From Nocardioides cavernaquae (GTDB lineage Bacteria > Actinomycetota > Actinomycetes > Propionibacteriales > Nocardioidaceae): DNA of 64,000 nt. The notes beneath the pieces are model-generated. The model ran no database searches. It was not told where the DNA came from and saw only the letters and a program-made list of their open reading frames with translations. Location: NCBI RefSeq assembly GCF_003600895.1, contig NZ_QYRP01000002.1, forward strand, positions 1,364,001 through 1,428,000, given 5' to 3'. Positions 24,913 to 35,610 of this stretch are shown here, piece by piece; positions within the stretch are counted from its first letter, which is position 1; the number at the start of each line of letters is the position of its first letter. Made by a program: the position numbers and the translations under genes.

Positions 24913-27363
24913 TCAGCGCGAGCGGCGCGAGCGCACGCGCTGTGCCGTGACGGCACCGGCGCCTGCGATCAGGAGCAGCCAGACGAGGCCGTTGCCCTCG
25001 TCGTCCTGCCCGTGGGTGAGGACCGGCACGTCGACCGCCATACCGCCGCCGCCCGTGCCCACGCCGCCGCGGGGCATCGGGAACGCGCCCGCGGACGGAT
25101 CGACCTGCTGCTGCAGGCCGGTCGGGGCAGGTACGCCGCCGACGATGACGCCGCCCGGCACACCCGAGCCGGCGACACCGGCCGAGGAAACGGTGCCCAC
25201 CGAGCTGCCCGTGCCCACCGAGGATCCGGTGTCGACAGTCGACGGAGTGCCGCTCGTGACGCCACCGGACGTGGCCCCCGGAGCGGCCGCCGCCGGAGCG
25301 ACACCACGCAGGGCAACCGTCCGGCTGGCCGTCGTACGGTCGCCGTCCACCGTCACAGCCGACACCTGGATCGGCGTGGACTGAGCGCCTTCCTGCGGAA
25401 CGATCCGCGCACTGCAGGTGGCCGTCTCGCCGGGAGCGAGGTCGGTCTCAGTGCAGCGGATCTCCTCCGAGCCAGCCTGGCCCGACAGGTCGGTGATCTC
25501 GTCGTTGCCGGTGTTGGCGACCCTGAACTGCATCGTCGCCGGCCTGTTCGCCTCGGCGCTCAGCTTGCCGAGACCGTCAGCGCTCTTGCCGTTGACAGTC
25601 GGGTCGGTGATTGCCAGCGGCTCGGTGCCGTCGGTTCCGTCGGTTGACGTGGACCCGTCGGTCGAGCCGTCGGTGCCATCGGCACCGTCAGTCGAGCCAG
25701 GCGTGGACCCGTCGGTCGAGCCGTCGGTGCCGTCAGTCGGCGTGGAGCCGTCGGTCGGAGTGGTGCTGCCGTCCGTGCCGTCCGTGCCGTCCGTGCCGTC
25801 GACACCGTGAGTCGAGCCAGGCGTGGAGCCGTCGGTCCCGTCAGTCGGCGTGGAGCCGTCGGTCGGCGTGGTGCTGCCGTCCGTGCCATCGGCACCGTCA
25901 GTCGAGCCAGGCGTGGACCCGTCGGTCGAGCCGTCGGTGCCGTCAGTCGGCGTGGAGCCGTCGGTCGGCGTGGTGCTGCCGTCCGTGCCGTCGACACCGT
26001 CAGTCGAGCCAGGCGTGGAGCCGTCGGTCGGCGTGGTGCTGCCGTCCGTGCCATCGGCACCGTCAGTCGAGCCAGGCGTGGAGCCGTCGGTCCCGTCCGT
26101 GCCGTCGGTGGGTGCGGAGCCGTCAGTCGAGCCAGGCGTGGAGCCGTCCGGCACACCGGTGACGTACGCAGTGCCGTGGGTGGTGGTGCTTCCACCCTCG
26201 GACGTCACGCCGTACACAGTGATCGGAACGACCTGGTCGCCGGACTCCGGCTGCATCTGTCCCGAGCAGGCAGTCGCCTCGGTAGGAGCCAGCTCGGAGT
26301 CGGCGCACGTGAGCGGGCCTTCCGGGCTGGTTGCAGACAGATCTGTCACGGTCTTGTCACCCGAGTTGTAGACCGGGATCGAGAGCGTGGCGGCGGATCC
26401 GGTCGGTGCCTCGACATTGCCGGGGGCGCCGGCAGCCTTGCCGCCGACGGTCGGGGTTCCGGCCGTCAGGTTGCAGTCGCAGTCCTCGTCCGGGGACCCA
26501 CCGGCGACAGGGGTGGTGCCCCCGGTGGTTCCGGCGGATGTCCCGGCCGAGCCGGCTGCACCGGCGAGACCAGTGACGAACAGGAGCGCAGAGCTGGACA
26601 CGTCTCCTCCGTCGGGCAAGGAGCCGTCGGCGTAGATCGGTGCGCTCTGCTCCCCGGCGTTCGGCGCGTAGCTTCCGCTGCACGTCGTCGACGCATCGAC
26701 GGCGAGCGTCGTTGCGTCACACGCCATCGCCCCGCCCGGACCGGAGACAGTCAGGCCGGTGACGGCGAGGTCGCCGGTGTTCGAGACGGGTACGGCGACC
26801 GCCACAGGCTCGTCGGCAGCAACCTGAGCCTTGCCAGGCGCTCCCGCCGAGGTGCCGTTGACCGTCGGCGTACCCATCGTGATGGTGCAGTCGCAGTCCG
26901 CCGGCGTCGACGTCGACGATGTGGTGGCACCCGGTGCCGACGCTGGGTCGGTGGTGGAGGCCAGGGGGTCCGGCGCAGGGCCGGACGCGGCAGCCAGGTC
27001 GGCGTCCGAGGTCGTGCTCTCTGAGTGAGCGGTGACCCCGGTCGTCGGGGCTGCCAGCTGGGTAGCGAGCATCGTTTCGGCCTTCACCGGCTTCGGCGGA
27101 GGCATGACGTGCTCCCTCACGGAGACCGTGGGGACGTCGTACGTCGTGGTGGTCGAGCCGGTCAGCGTGCCGACGGTGGAGGTGAGGCCCTCTAGGGCCC
27201 CACCGCCTTCCAGCAGCTGCGTGACGGACCCGAGGATCTCTTGGTCCGGCGGAGGGGTCGTTCCCCCGTCCTCGGCGTGAGCAGTGCCCACGCCGAGGAG
27301 GAGGAAGCCCCCGACGGCCAAGCCGGTCCCTACGGACCGCTTCATCCAGGGATTCATGGTCAT
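24913..27363 (-). CDS. Large secreted repeat protein with C-terminal membrane anchor
   Basis: 816 residues. Signal peptide MKRSVGTGLAVGGFLLLGVGTAHA. Two beta-sandwich modules of about 95 residues open with CDC (CDCTITMGTPTVNGTSAGAPGK, then CDCNLTAGTPTVGGKAAGAPGN) and contain VSNTGDLAVTGL-type CARDB-like strands. A stalk of about 170 residues follows, built from T/D/G/S/P repeats (TDGTDGSTPGSTDGADGTDG type). A third module (AITDPTVNGKSADGLGK) lies after the stalk. The C-terminus has a membrane helix and basic tail (LVWLLLIAGAGAVTAQRVRSRRSR) but no clear LPxTG; LTHG just before it may be a remnant or variant sorting signal. Lies 14 nt downstream of the 27378 gene in the same orientation. Probably a cell-wall-spanning surface protein. 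Confidence 0.8.
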   Translation of the reverse strand: MTMNPWMKRSVGTGLAVGGFLLLGVGTAHAEDGGTTPPPDQEILGSVTQLLEGGGALEGLTSTVGTLTGSTTTTYDVPTVSVREHVMPPPKPVKAETMLATQLAAPTTGVTAHSESTTSDADLAAASGPAPDPLASTTDPASAPGATTSSTSTPADCDCTITMGTPTVNGTSAGAPGKAQVAADEPVAVAVPVSNTGDLAVTGLTVSGPGGAMACDATTLAVDASTTCSGSYAPNAGEQSAPIYADGSLPDGGDVSSSALLFVTGLAGAAGSAGTSAGTTGGTTPVAGGSPDEDCDCNLTAGTPTVGGKAAGAPGNVEAPTGSAATLSIPVYNSGDKTVTDLSATSPEGPLTCADSELAPTEATACSGQMQPESGDQVVPITVYGVTSEGGSTTTHGTAYVTGVPDGSTPGSTDGSAPTDGTDGTDGSTPGSTDGADGTDGSTTPTDGSTPGSTDGVDGTDGSTTPTDGSTPTDGTDGSTDGSTPGSTDGADGTDGSTTPTDGSTPTDGTDGSTPGSTHGVDGTDGTDGTDGSTTPTDGSTPTDGTDGSTDGSTPGSTDGADGTDGSTDGSTSTDGTDGTEPLAITDPTVNGKSADGLGKLSAEANRPATMQFRVANTGNDEITDLSGQAGSEEIRCTETDLAPGETATCSARIVPQEGAQSTPIQVSAVTVDGDRTTASRTVALRGVAPAAAAPGATSGGVTSGTPSTVDTGSSVGTGSSVGTVSSAGVAGSGVPGGVIVGGVPAPTGLQQQVDPSAGAFPMPRGGVGTGGGGMAVDVPVLTHGQDDEGNGLVWLLLIAGAGAVTAQRVRSRRSR
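25625..26150. repeat. Degenerate tandem repeats encoding a Thr/Asp/Gly/Ser/Pro stalk
   Basis: About 525 bp of nested repeats built from GTCGGTCGAGCCGTCGGTG-like and GTCAGTCGAGCCAGGCGTG-like units. Longer blocks of about 100 bp are themselves repeated. The repeats keep several frames open on both strands; only the minus-strand frame of the secreted protein is supported. Such a tract is prone to length change by recombination. Confidence 0.9.
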
Positions 27364-27377
27364 GGGAGGTACTTCCC

Positions 27378-30359
<2,982 letters not shown>

Positions 30360-30417
30360 GAGAGGTTCTCCTGGTTCAGGGAAGTTCGAAGGAATCGACT
30401 GCAGAGGCTGGGCTGGG

Positions 30418-30473
30418 CACAGCTGTGTTCCTGCGAATACCGGCGTCACGGCGTCGGGATGGGTGGTCGACCA
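30418..30473. promoter_or_regulatory. Short palindromes upstream of the 27378 gene
   Basis: Two perfect 10-bp palindromes, CACAGCTGTG (30418-30427) and TGGTCGACCA (30464-30473), lie 59-114 nt upstream of the start of the large secreted protein. They may be operator sites; no promoter hexamers are clear. Confidence 0.35.
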
Positions 30474-30500
30474 TCCGGCGTACGGCGCGGGGTGCCGGCT

Positions 30501-30524
30501 GCCACGTCACTCAGAGGACGTGGC
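30501..30524 (-). terminator. Hairpin after the 30533 gene
   Basis: Perfect 8-bp arms GCCACGTC (30501-30508) and GACGTGGC (30517-30524) with an 8-nt loop, 8 nt downstream of the stop of the 30533 gene. No clear T-run on the minus strand. Confidence 0.5.
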
Positions 30525-30532
30525 TTCCTTGA

Positions 30533-31699
30533 TCAGTCAGGCGAGAAGGCCGGGTCTGCGGCCGGCGTGCCCGGCATCGGCCCGGCAGGGCCCTCGATCG
30601 GCTTGGCGACTTCGAACTCGACCGTCGGCCCGGACTCGACGCGCACCAGCGTCTGGTCCAGGCGCGGGGCCGGGGTCGTGCCGCCGTTGCCGGAGGTGAA
30701 GCCTGCTCCGGACACCGGCACCGGAAGAACGGTGACGATGTCCGAGGCGGGCGGCACCGCGACGGTGGTGGAGTCGTTGGAGTCCGGCGGCGGGACCGCC
30801 GGGCCGGAGAGGACGCGGCCCTCGAGGGACTGGCTCGCCTGCGTGCTGGCGAGCTGAGCGGCTGTCGCTTCGCCGGCGACCGGGCTCGAGCCGAAGGCGT
30901 CGGTTGCCGGCAGCTGAGCCGACGCCGCTCCGGCGCTGGGGCCGGTCACGGCGATGGTCCCGGCCGGGCTGGTGATCGTCTCCAGGATCGGGGAGAGGGC
31001 CGAGCCGGCCAGGTCGACGGCCTGGTCTGCGGTCCCCGCGACGGCGTACGTCGTGCCGACGACGACCTGCGTCGTCAGCTCGAGGGTGCCGGTCACCGTG
31101 CGGAGCGTGTCGGTCAGCCCACCCGCGAGCGGAAGCGGGACGGCGAGGACCTCGGCGGCGCCGAGGACGGCGCCCGCAGTGGAGACCACCTGGTGGGCGA
31201 GTCCGGCAACCAGCGGAGCAGCGGTCGAGCCGGCTGACGGCAGCTTCACGTCGAGCAGCTTCTCGCCGCCGGCCGAGTCGGCGGTGTCGCGGACTGTCTC
31301 TGCGAGGGTCCCGACGGCGTCGATGCTGCTGACGACCGGGAGGTTGGCTGCGACTTGTGTTGCCTCAGGTGCCTTGCCTGTAAGGCCGTTGAGCGTCTTG
31401 GTCGCGATGTCGGTGACCTGCTGGACCGGGAGAGCGGCGGCCGTGTCGCCGACGTTCGCCAGGATCTCGCCGACGAGGGGGAGGGGCTGCGCGTCCGGAG
31501 TGGTCGGGCTGGCGCTGGGCGCCGCGGCGCAGGCCTGCTTCTCGCAGGGAGCGGCCTGGGCCGCCCCGCCGAGGAGGATTATCGCGACCCAGGAGAGCCC
31601 GAGCAGCACGACGAGGCGCCAGCAGCCGCGGGACCAGGTCCGCGCGCGGCGCCGGGAGCGCACCTGACCGCACGAGGCGGTCGCAGTGGCTGCTTCCAT
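30533..31699 (-). CDS. Secreted protein of the surface cluster, unknown function
   Basis: 388 residues from ATG 31699 (GGGAG 8 nt upstream; a TTG start 30 nt earlier is less likely). An Arg-rich N-region (RSRRRARTWSRGCWR) and a hydrophobic core (LVVLLGLSWVAIILLGGAAQA) form a signal peptide. The mature part starts with CEKQACAAAP, then LPLVGEILANVGD, which resembles the LP(I/V)VGDLL units of the 27378 protein, and long small-residue helices (LAHQVVSTAGAVLGAAEVLAVPLPLAGG). The C-terminal third is Pro/Ser/Thr-rich and disordered-looking. No anchor. First gene of the cluster in transcription order; not recognised beyond this. Confidence 0.7.
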   Translation of the reverse strand: MEAATATASCGQVRSRRRARTWSRGCWRLVVLLGLSWVAIILLGGAAQAAPCEKQACAAAPSASPTTPDAQPLPLVGEILANVGDTAAALPVQQVTDIATKTLNGLTGKAPEATQVAANLPVVSSIDAVGTLAETVRDTADSAGGEKLLDVKLPSAGSTAAPLVAGLAHQVVSTAGAVLGAAEVLAVPLPLAGGLTDTLRTVTGTLELTTQVVVGTTYAVAGTADQAVDLAGSALSPILETITSPAGTIAVTGPSAGAASAQLPATDAFGSSPVAGEATAAQLASTQASQSLEGRVLSGPAVPPPDSNDSTTVAVPPASDIVTVLPVPVSGAGFTSGNGGTTPAPRLDQTLVRVESGPTVEFEVAKPIEGPAGPMPGTPAADPAFSPD

Positions 31700-31879
31700 C
31701 GTCGAGTCTCCCGAGAGTGTGAAGGGCAAGGGACGCCGCCGGTCACGTCGGGGCCCGCGGGTGCGGGTACTGACGTGGTGGAACGGCGAACTGAGTTTTT
31801 CTGCCTGGCCCCTGGTGCTCGGAATGCGACAGCTGTCGCCACCTCAGGCCTTGGATACTCGGGATCTCGGAATTCCCGA

Positions 31880-31894
31880 ACACCAATTTGGTGT
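31880..31894. promoter_or_regulatory. 15-bp perfect palindrome upstream of the surface cluster
   Basis: ACACCAA-T-TTGGTGT (7+1+7). It lies 181 nt upstream of the first gene of the surface cluster and 70 nt downstream of the TetR gene. Candidate binding site for a dimeric regulator. Confidence 0.45.
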
Positions 31895-31903
31895 CATCCT
31901 GCA

Positions 31904-31931
31904 CCCGGTCTGGGCAGGTGTCTAGACCGGG
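31904..31931. terminator. Hairpin downstream of the TetR gene
   Basis: Arms CCCGGTCT (31904-31911) and AGACCGGG (31924-31931) with a 12-nt loop, 33 nt after the TetR stop. Could end TetR transcription before the surface cluster; no T-run on the minus strand. Confidence 0.4.
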
Positions 31932-31963
31932 ACCGAAAAATTCTGGTGACCGTCCGATGGCCG

Positions 31964-32692
31964 TCAGCGGACGAGCTCGGAGTCGAGCACGGCAAGCAGC
32001 CGGCCCAGGTCGCGGACGAGGCCGAACCGTGCCAGCCAGTCGACCAGCGTGCTCCGGAAGACGGCAGCACTCGCCACCAAGGAGGGCTCGACGTAACCGG
32101 TGGCCTCCAGAGCGATCACGCCGTGCAGGGACGTGAGGACCCGTGCGTGCAGCCAGGACAAGGAGTCGGGCGAGGCCTCGGGAGCGGCGCGCGGGGTCAG
32201 GGCACGGAGCGCCGTCCCGGCCTCGAGGGGGACGGGAGGCAGCACGACCTCGTGCTGGCTGGCAAGCTCCTGCAGGAGCTTGCCGAGGAAGGCATCGGAC
32301 AGTGCCCGGATCGGGGTTTGCCCACTGCGGGGACGGGACACCACCAGGCGGAACTCGCCCGGGTGGCTCAGGGCCCAGGTCCGCAGCCGGGTCCACCCCA
32401 CGACCCAGCGCACTGATGCGTCGGGCGACATCACCTCATCGACGGCAGCCGCGATGTCGTGCGCCGCGCTCTCGTCGATCGAGACGGCCACGAGGTCACG
32501 GAGCTCGTCGAGATGTGCGACATAGCGGTAGAGGCCGGCCGGGCTCGCGCCCATCGAGGCGGCGACACCGCGCAGGGTCAGCTCCTGGCCGTCCGCGATC
32601 AGCCTCCGGGCAGCCGCCACGATCGCGTCGTACGTCGCGGCTCGCTGCCGCGCTTGTCGGTTCGGATAGGCGCCGCGCGATCCCGTGGACAT
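31964..32692 (-). CDS. TetR/AcrR-family transcriptional regulator
   Basis: 242 residues. The N-terminal HTH is typical: RAATYDAIVAAARRLIADGQELTLRGVAASMGASPAGLYRYVAHLDELRDLV. The C-terminal ligand domain contains LRTWALSHPGEFRLVVSRP, the TetR_C-type block found in regulators of the WHG-domain kind. AGGAGG lies 6 nt before the ATG. A perfect 15-bp palindrome (32735-32749) sits 43 nt upstream of the start, so autoregulation is likely. The target gene is unknown; the surface cluster downstream and the PhzE-type gene upstream are both possible. Confidence 0.87.
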   Translation of the reverse strand: MSTGSRGAYPNRQARQRAATYDAIVAAARRLIADGQELTLRGVAASMGASPAGLYRYVAHLDELRDLVAVSIDESAAHDIAAAVDEVMSPDASVRWVVGWTRLRTWALSHPGEFRLVVSRPRSGQTPIRALSDAFLGKLLQELASQHEVVLPPVPLEAGTALRALTPRAAPEASPDSLSWLHARVLTSLHGVIALEATGYVEPSLVASAAVFRSTLVDWLARFGLVRDLGRLLAVLDSELVR

Positions 32693-32734
32693 GTGCGCCC
32701 TCCTGCCCCGATGCAGTGGTTTTCACGCTCAAGT

Positions 32735-32749
32735 GCGAACAGTGTTCGC
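32735..32749. promoter_or_regulatory. Palindromic operator upstream of the TetR gene
   Basis: GCGAACA-G-TGTTCGC, a perfect 7+1+7 palindrome, the usual size for a TetR-family operator. Its position 43-57 nt upstream of the TetR start fits repression of its own promoter. Confidence 0.6.
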
Positions 32750-32996
32750 GTCTACCGTGTGGTGCTCCCTCCGCGGCCGGCCCGCTCATCCGAGTAGTCG
32801 GACCGGCCGCGCAGGTGCTACTCGGGACGGCTCCCGGGCGCACCCCGGACGTTAGCGATCCGTGGCTGATTCCGCGAAGTCGGTTTGTCCGTGTTGGGTG
32901 CTTTGGGATGCCTCGTCCCCATGCCAGTCGCGATGGGGGCCGCACGCGCACTGTTCGGGGGCCGGAACTGAGGTGCTGCGGGAGTGGCCCACCGGT

Positions 32997-33002
32997 TAGC
33001 GT
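32997..33002 (+). promoter_or_regulatory. -10 hexamer TAGCGT, leaderless promoter for the PhzE-type gene
   Basis: TAGCGT lies 6 nt before the ATG at 33009; no Shine-Dalgarno. Confidence 0.55.
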
Positions 33003-33008
33003 GCGGTC

Positions 33009-34943
33009 ATGACCGACACGCCTGCTGCCGCTGATGAGACCCGGGCTCTGCTCGACGCGATCACGGGGCGCGAAGCGTGGGCGGCGATCCGGCTGCGCGA
33101 TTCTGCGACGGTGACCGTGGTCGCGGGCACCCGCTCCGAGGTGGCCAGCATCCTCGACATCCCTGTCCAGCAAGGGATTCCGACGCCGGGGCGCCGGTTC
33201 GACACCCTCGTCGCGATCCCGTTCCGGCAGGTCCGCGAGCGTGGCTTCGAAGCCCATGACGACGGCACGCCGCTCGTCGTGGTGGACATCGACACGGAGA
33301 CCGAGGTCCCGCTGGCCGACCTGCTCGGCGTACTCCCTGACGTGGCGGTCGAGTTCACCGACCGCGGGGGCTTCGAGAGCACCGACGAGGACTACGCCAA
33401 GGTCGTCGAGACGATCATCCGTGACGAGATCGGGCAGGGCGAAGGCGCGAACCTGGTCGTCGGACGGCACTTCCGTGCACAGCTCTCGTCGTGGGGCACT
33501 CCCGAGGCACTGACCGTCTTCCGCCGTCTGCTCGAACGCGAGCGCGGCGCCTACTGGACCTACGTCTTCTTCACGGGTGACCGCTTCCTCGTCGGCGCCT
33601 CCCCGGAGCGCCACGTTTCGGTGACCGGCGGCGATGTCCGGATGAACCCCATCTCCGGCACCTTCCGCATCCCGCGTGATCCTGCGCTGCAGTCAATGGC
33701 GGCCCGCAAGGCAGCGCTCCTCGACTTCCTCGCCGACGAGAAGGAGATCTACGAGCTCTTCATGGTCGTCGACGAAGAGCTCAAGATGATGTGCGACATC
33801 TGCAACGAGGGTGGACAGGTCCTCGGTCCGTTCCTCAAGCCGATGACGCACCTGGTCCACACCGAGTACCTGCTCGCCGGCCGCTCCACACGCGATGTCC
33901 GCGAGATCCTCCGCGACACGATGTACGCCGCGACGGTCACCGGATCGCCCGTCGAGAACGCCTGCCGGCTGATCAAGAAGTACGAGGCGGAAGGCCGTGG
34001 CTACTACGCCTCCGCGCTTGCGCTGATCGGCCGCGACGCCACCGGTGAGCCCACTGCAGACAGCCCGATCATCATCCGCACCGCAGACGTCTCCGTCTCC
34101 GGGGCGTTGAAGGTGACGGCCGGCGCGACGCTCGTGCGCGACTCGGACCCGGCGTACGAGGTGGCGGAGACGCACGCCAAGGCGGGCGGCATCCTGTCGG
34201 CGTTCGGCCTGGTCCCGGCAGCCGTCGGAGCTCCTGAGGGAATTGCCGAGCTGACCCGCGACGAGGACGTCCTGATCGCGCTGAACAAGCGCAACCAGCG
34301 GCTCTCGAAGTTCTGGCTCACCGACCAGGCCGGCACCACGCCGGACCCGGCGCTGCGCGGCCGGAGTGCGGTCATCCTCGACGGCGAGGACGACTTCGTG
34401 AACATGATCCGGCACGTGCTCTCCGTGCTCGGCATGACCTCCTCGGTGGTGCGCCACGAGGACGTGCCGGCGTGGCTCTCCTCCGGTGGCGTGGGCTCCT
34501 CGGACCTGGTCATCGTGGGCCCCGGGCCCGGTGACCCGCGCGACGGATCGGTGCCCAAGATCGCAGCCTTCCGGTCGGCGACCGATGAGCTCATCGCCGC
34601 AGGCCAACCGTTCCTCTCGGTCTGCCTGGGACACCAGACGCTGTGCGAGCGGCTGGGCCTTCCGCTGGCGATGAAGGACATCGTCTTCCAGGGAACGCAG
34701 TCGCCCGTCACCATCGACGGTCGCGTGGAGCGGGTCGGTTTCTACAACACCTTCGTGGGCCGCTCCCTGCCCGGCGACGAGCTCCCTGCCGGCGTGAGCG
34801 TCGAGGCCGACCCGGAGAGCGGAGACATCCACCTGGTGCGTGGATCGACGTTCCGGGGGATCCAGTTCCACGCCGAGTCGATCCTCACGGAGAACGGCTT
34901 CTCCCTGATCCATGACCTGGTCTGCGAGCTGCTCCTGCCGTGA
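33009..34943 (+). CDS. PhzE-type 2-amino-2-desoxyisochorismate synthase (fused synthase and glutamine amidotransferase)
   Basis: 644 residues, the length of PhzE. Residues 1-430 are a chorismate-using (MST) domain and about 440-640 a class I glutamine amidotransferase. PhzE-like stretches: IPFRQVRERGFEAHDDGTPL, IRDEIGQGEGANLVVGRHF, YWTYVFFTGDRFLVGASPER, MNPISGTFR, VDEELKMMCDICNEGG, VTGSPVENACRLIKKYE. The PISGT motif separates PhzE from TrpE (PIAGT) and PabB (PIKGT). The amidotransferase has its Cys in VCLGHQTLC (about 538) and His-Glu in QFHAES (about 619). The predicted reaction is chorismate plus glutamine to ADIC. No other phz gene is visible, so the product may feed another pathway. The pabA-like and pabB-like genes follow. 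Confidence 0.88.
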   Translation: MTDTPAAADETRALLDAITGREAWAAIRLRDSATVTVVAGTRSEVASILDIPVQQGIPTPGRRFDTLVAIPFRQVRERGFEAHDDGTPLVVVDIDTETEVPLADLLGVLPDVAVEFTDRGGFESTDEDYAKVVETIIRDEIGQGEGANLVVGRHFRAQLSSWGTPEALTVFRRLLERERGAYWTYVFFTGDRFLVGASPERHVSVTGGDVRMNPISGTFRIPRDPALQSMAARKAALLDFLADEKEIYELFMVVDEELKMMCDICNEGGQVLGPFLKPMTHLVHTEYLLAGRSTRDVREILRDTMYAATVTGSPVENACRLIKKYEAEGRGYYASALALIGRDATGEPTADSPIIIRTADVSVSGALKVTAGATLVRDSDPAYEVAETHAKAGGILSAFGLVPAAVGAPEGIAELTRDEDVLIALNKRNQRLSKFWLTDQAGTTPDPALRGRSAVILDGEDDFVNMIRHVLSVLGMTSSVVRHEDVPAWLSSGGVGSSDLVIVGPGPGDPRDGSVPKIAAFRSATDELIAAGQPFLSVCLGHQTLCERLGLPLAMKDIVFQGTQSPVTIDGRVERVGFYNTFVGRSLPGDELPAGVSVEADPESGDIHLVRGSTFRGIQFHAESILTENGFSLIHDLVCELLLP

Positions 34944-34945
34944 CC

Positions 34946-35011
34946 CGCCGAAGGGCCAGGTTTGGCTCGCCGAGAGGCCAGGAATGGCGGCTCGAGGGGC
35001 CAGGAATGGCG
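34946..35011 (+). repeat. Dispersed 66-bp element, copy 1 (three 22-bp units)
   Basis: Three tandem units at 34946-34967, 34968-34989 and 34990-35011. Each starts CGCCGA (third unit GCTCGA), has the core GGCCAGG and ends TTTGGCT or AATGGCG. The array begins 2 nt after the PhzE-type stop and ends 8 nt before the -10 box of the next gene. Confidence 0.88.
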
Positions 35012-35019
35012 CCAAGCAC

Positions 35020-35025
35020 TAGCGT
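35020..35025 (+). promoter_or_regulatory. -10 hexamer TAGCGT, leaderless promoter for the pabA-like gene
   Basis: TAGCGT lies 6 nt before the GTG at 35032. It suggests the PabAB pair is transcribed separately from the PhzE-type gene. Confidence 0.5.
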
Positions 35026-35031
35026 GGCGCC

Positions 35032-35610
35032 GTGAGCAGCCCGGGTCCGCGTGTCGTGGTGGTGGACCACTACGACTCCTACACCTGGAACCTGGTGCAC
35101 CTGATCGCCTCGGTGACCGGTGTCCTGCCGGACGTGGTCGAGCACGACACTGTCGCGCTCGCCGACCTCGCGGCGTACACGCACGTGGTGTTGTCGCCCG
35201 GTCCCGGCACGCCCGACGACCCGGCCGACTTCGCCATCGGACGGGAGCTGCTGCTGGCGGGGGACCGTCCCGTGCTCGGGGTCTGCCTCGGGATGCAGGG
35301 CCTGGTCACGGCGTACGGCGGGGTGGTCGAGCGCGTCGAGCCCGCCCACGGCGAGCTGGCGTCGGTGACCCATGACGGGACCGGGCTCTTCGCCGGTGTG
35401 CCGGACCGCTTCGCGGCGGTCCGCTATCACTCGCTCGCGGCCGTGACGCTGCCCGCGGTGCTCCGCCGCACGGCTGTCGACGAGCTCTCGGGAGTGACGA
35501 TGGCGGTGGCGCACGAAACCCTGCCGCTGGTGGGTGTGCAGTTCCACCCGGAGTCGATCCTCTCCGAGCATGGCGCCGCGATCGTGGCGAACTTCCTGGT
35601 GCTGACGTGA
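35032..35610 (+). CDS. pabA: Aminodeoxychorismate synthase glutamine amidotransferase component (PabA-like)
   Basis: 192 residues. Class I glutamine amidotransferase: VVVVDHYDSYTWNLVHLI opening, VVLSPGPGTPDD, nucleophile Cys in GVCLGMQGLVTAYGG (about residue 84), RYHSLAAV, and the His-Glu pair in GVQFHPESILSEHG (about 172). It supplies ammonia to the PabB-like partner, whose GTG start overlaps this gene's TGA by 4 nt. Could also serve anthranilate synthase, as some PabA proteins are shared. Confidence 0.9.
   Translation: MSSPGPRVVVVDHYDSYTWNLVHLIASVTGVLPDVVEHDTVALADLAAYTHVVLSPGPGTPDDPADFAIGRELLLAGDRPVLGVCLGMQGLVTAYGGVVERVEPAHGELASVTHDGTGLFAGVPDRFAAVRYHSLAAVTLPAVLRRTAVDELSGVTMAVAHETLPLVGVQFHPESILSEHGAAIVANFLVLT

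Larger units (their letters stand above)
32693..33008. other. 316-bp intergenic region between TetR and PhzE-type genes
   Basis: Holds the TetR operator (32735-32749), a stable inverted repeat CGCGGCCGG / CCGGCCGCG (32772-32780, 32803-32811; 22-nt loop) and the leaderless -10 box of the PhzE-type gene (32997-33002). About 180 bp between them shows no open frame or repeat that I can support. Confidence 0.6.

Noticed and set aside
25600..26160. Regular repeats that could be taken for a CRISPR array
   Set aside because: Units are degenerate, directly adjacent, vary in length and encode an in-frame T/D/G/S/P stalk; there are no unique spacers and no cas genes.
25807..27024. Overlapping + strand frames within the repeat stalk
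   Set aside because: Repeats with a period divisible by three keep several frames open; the + frames lack a signal peptide and start site.
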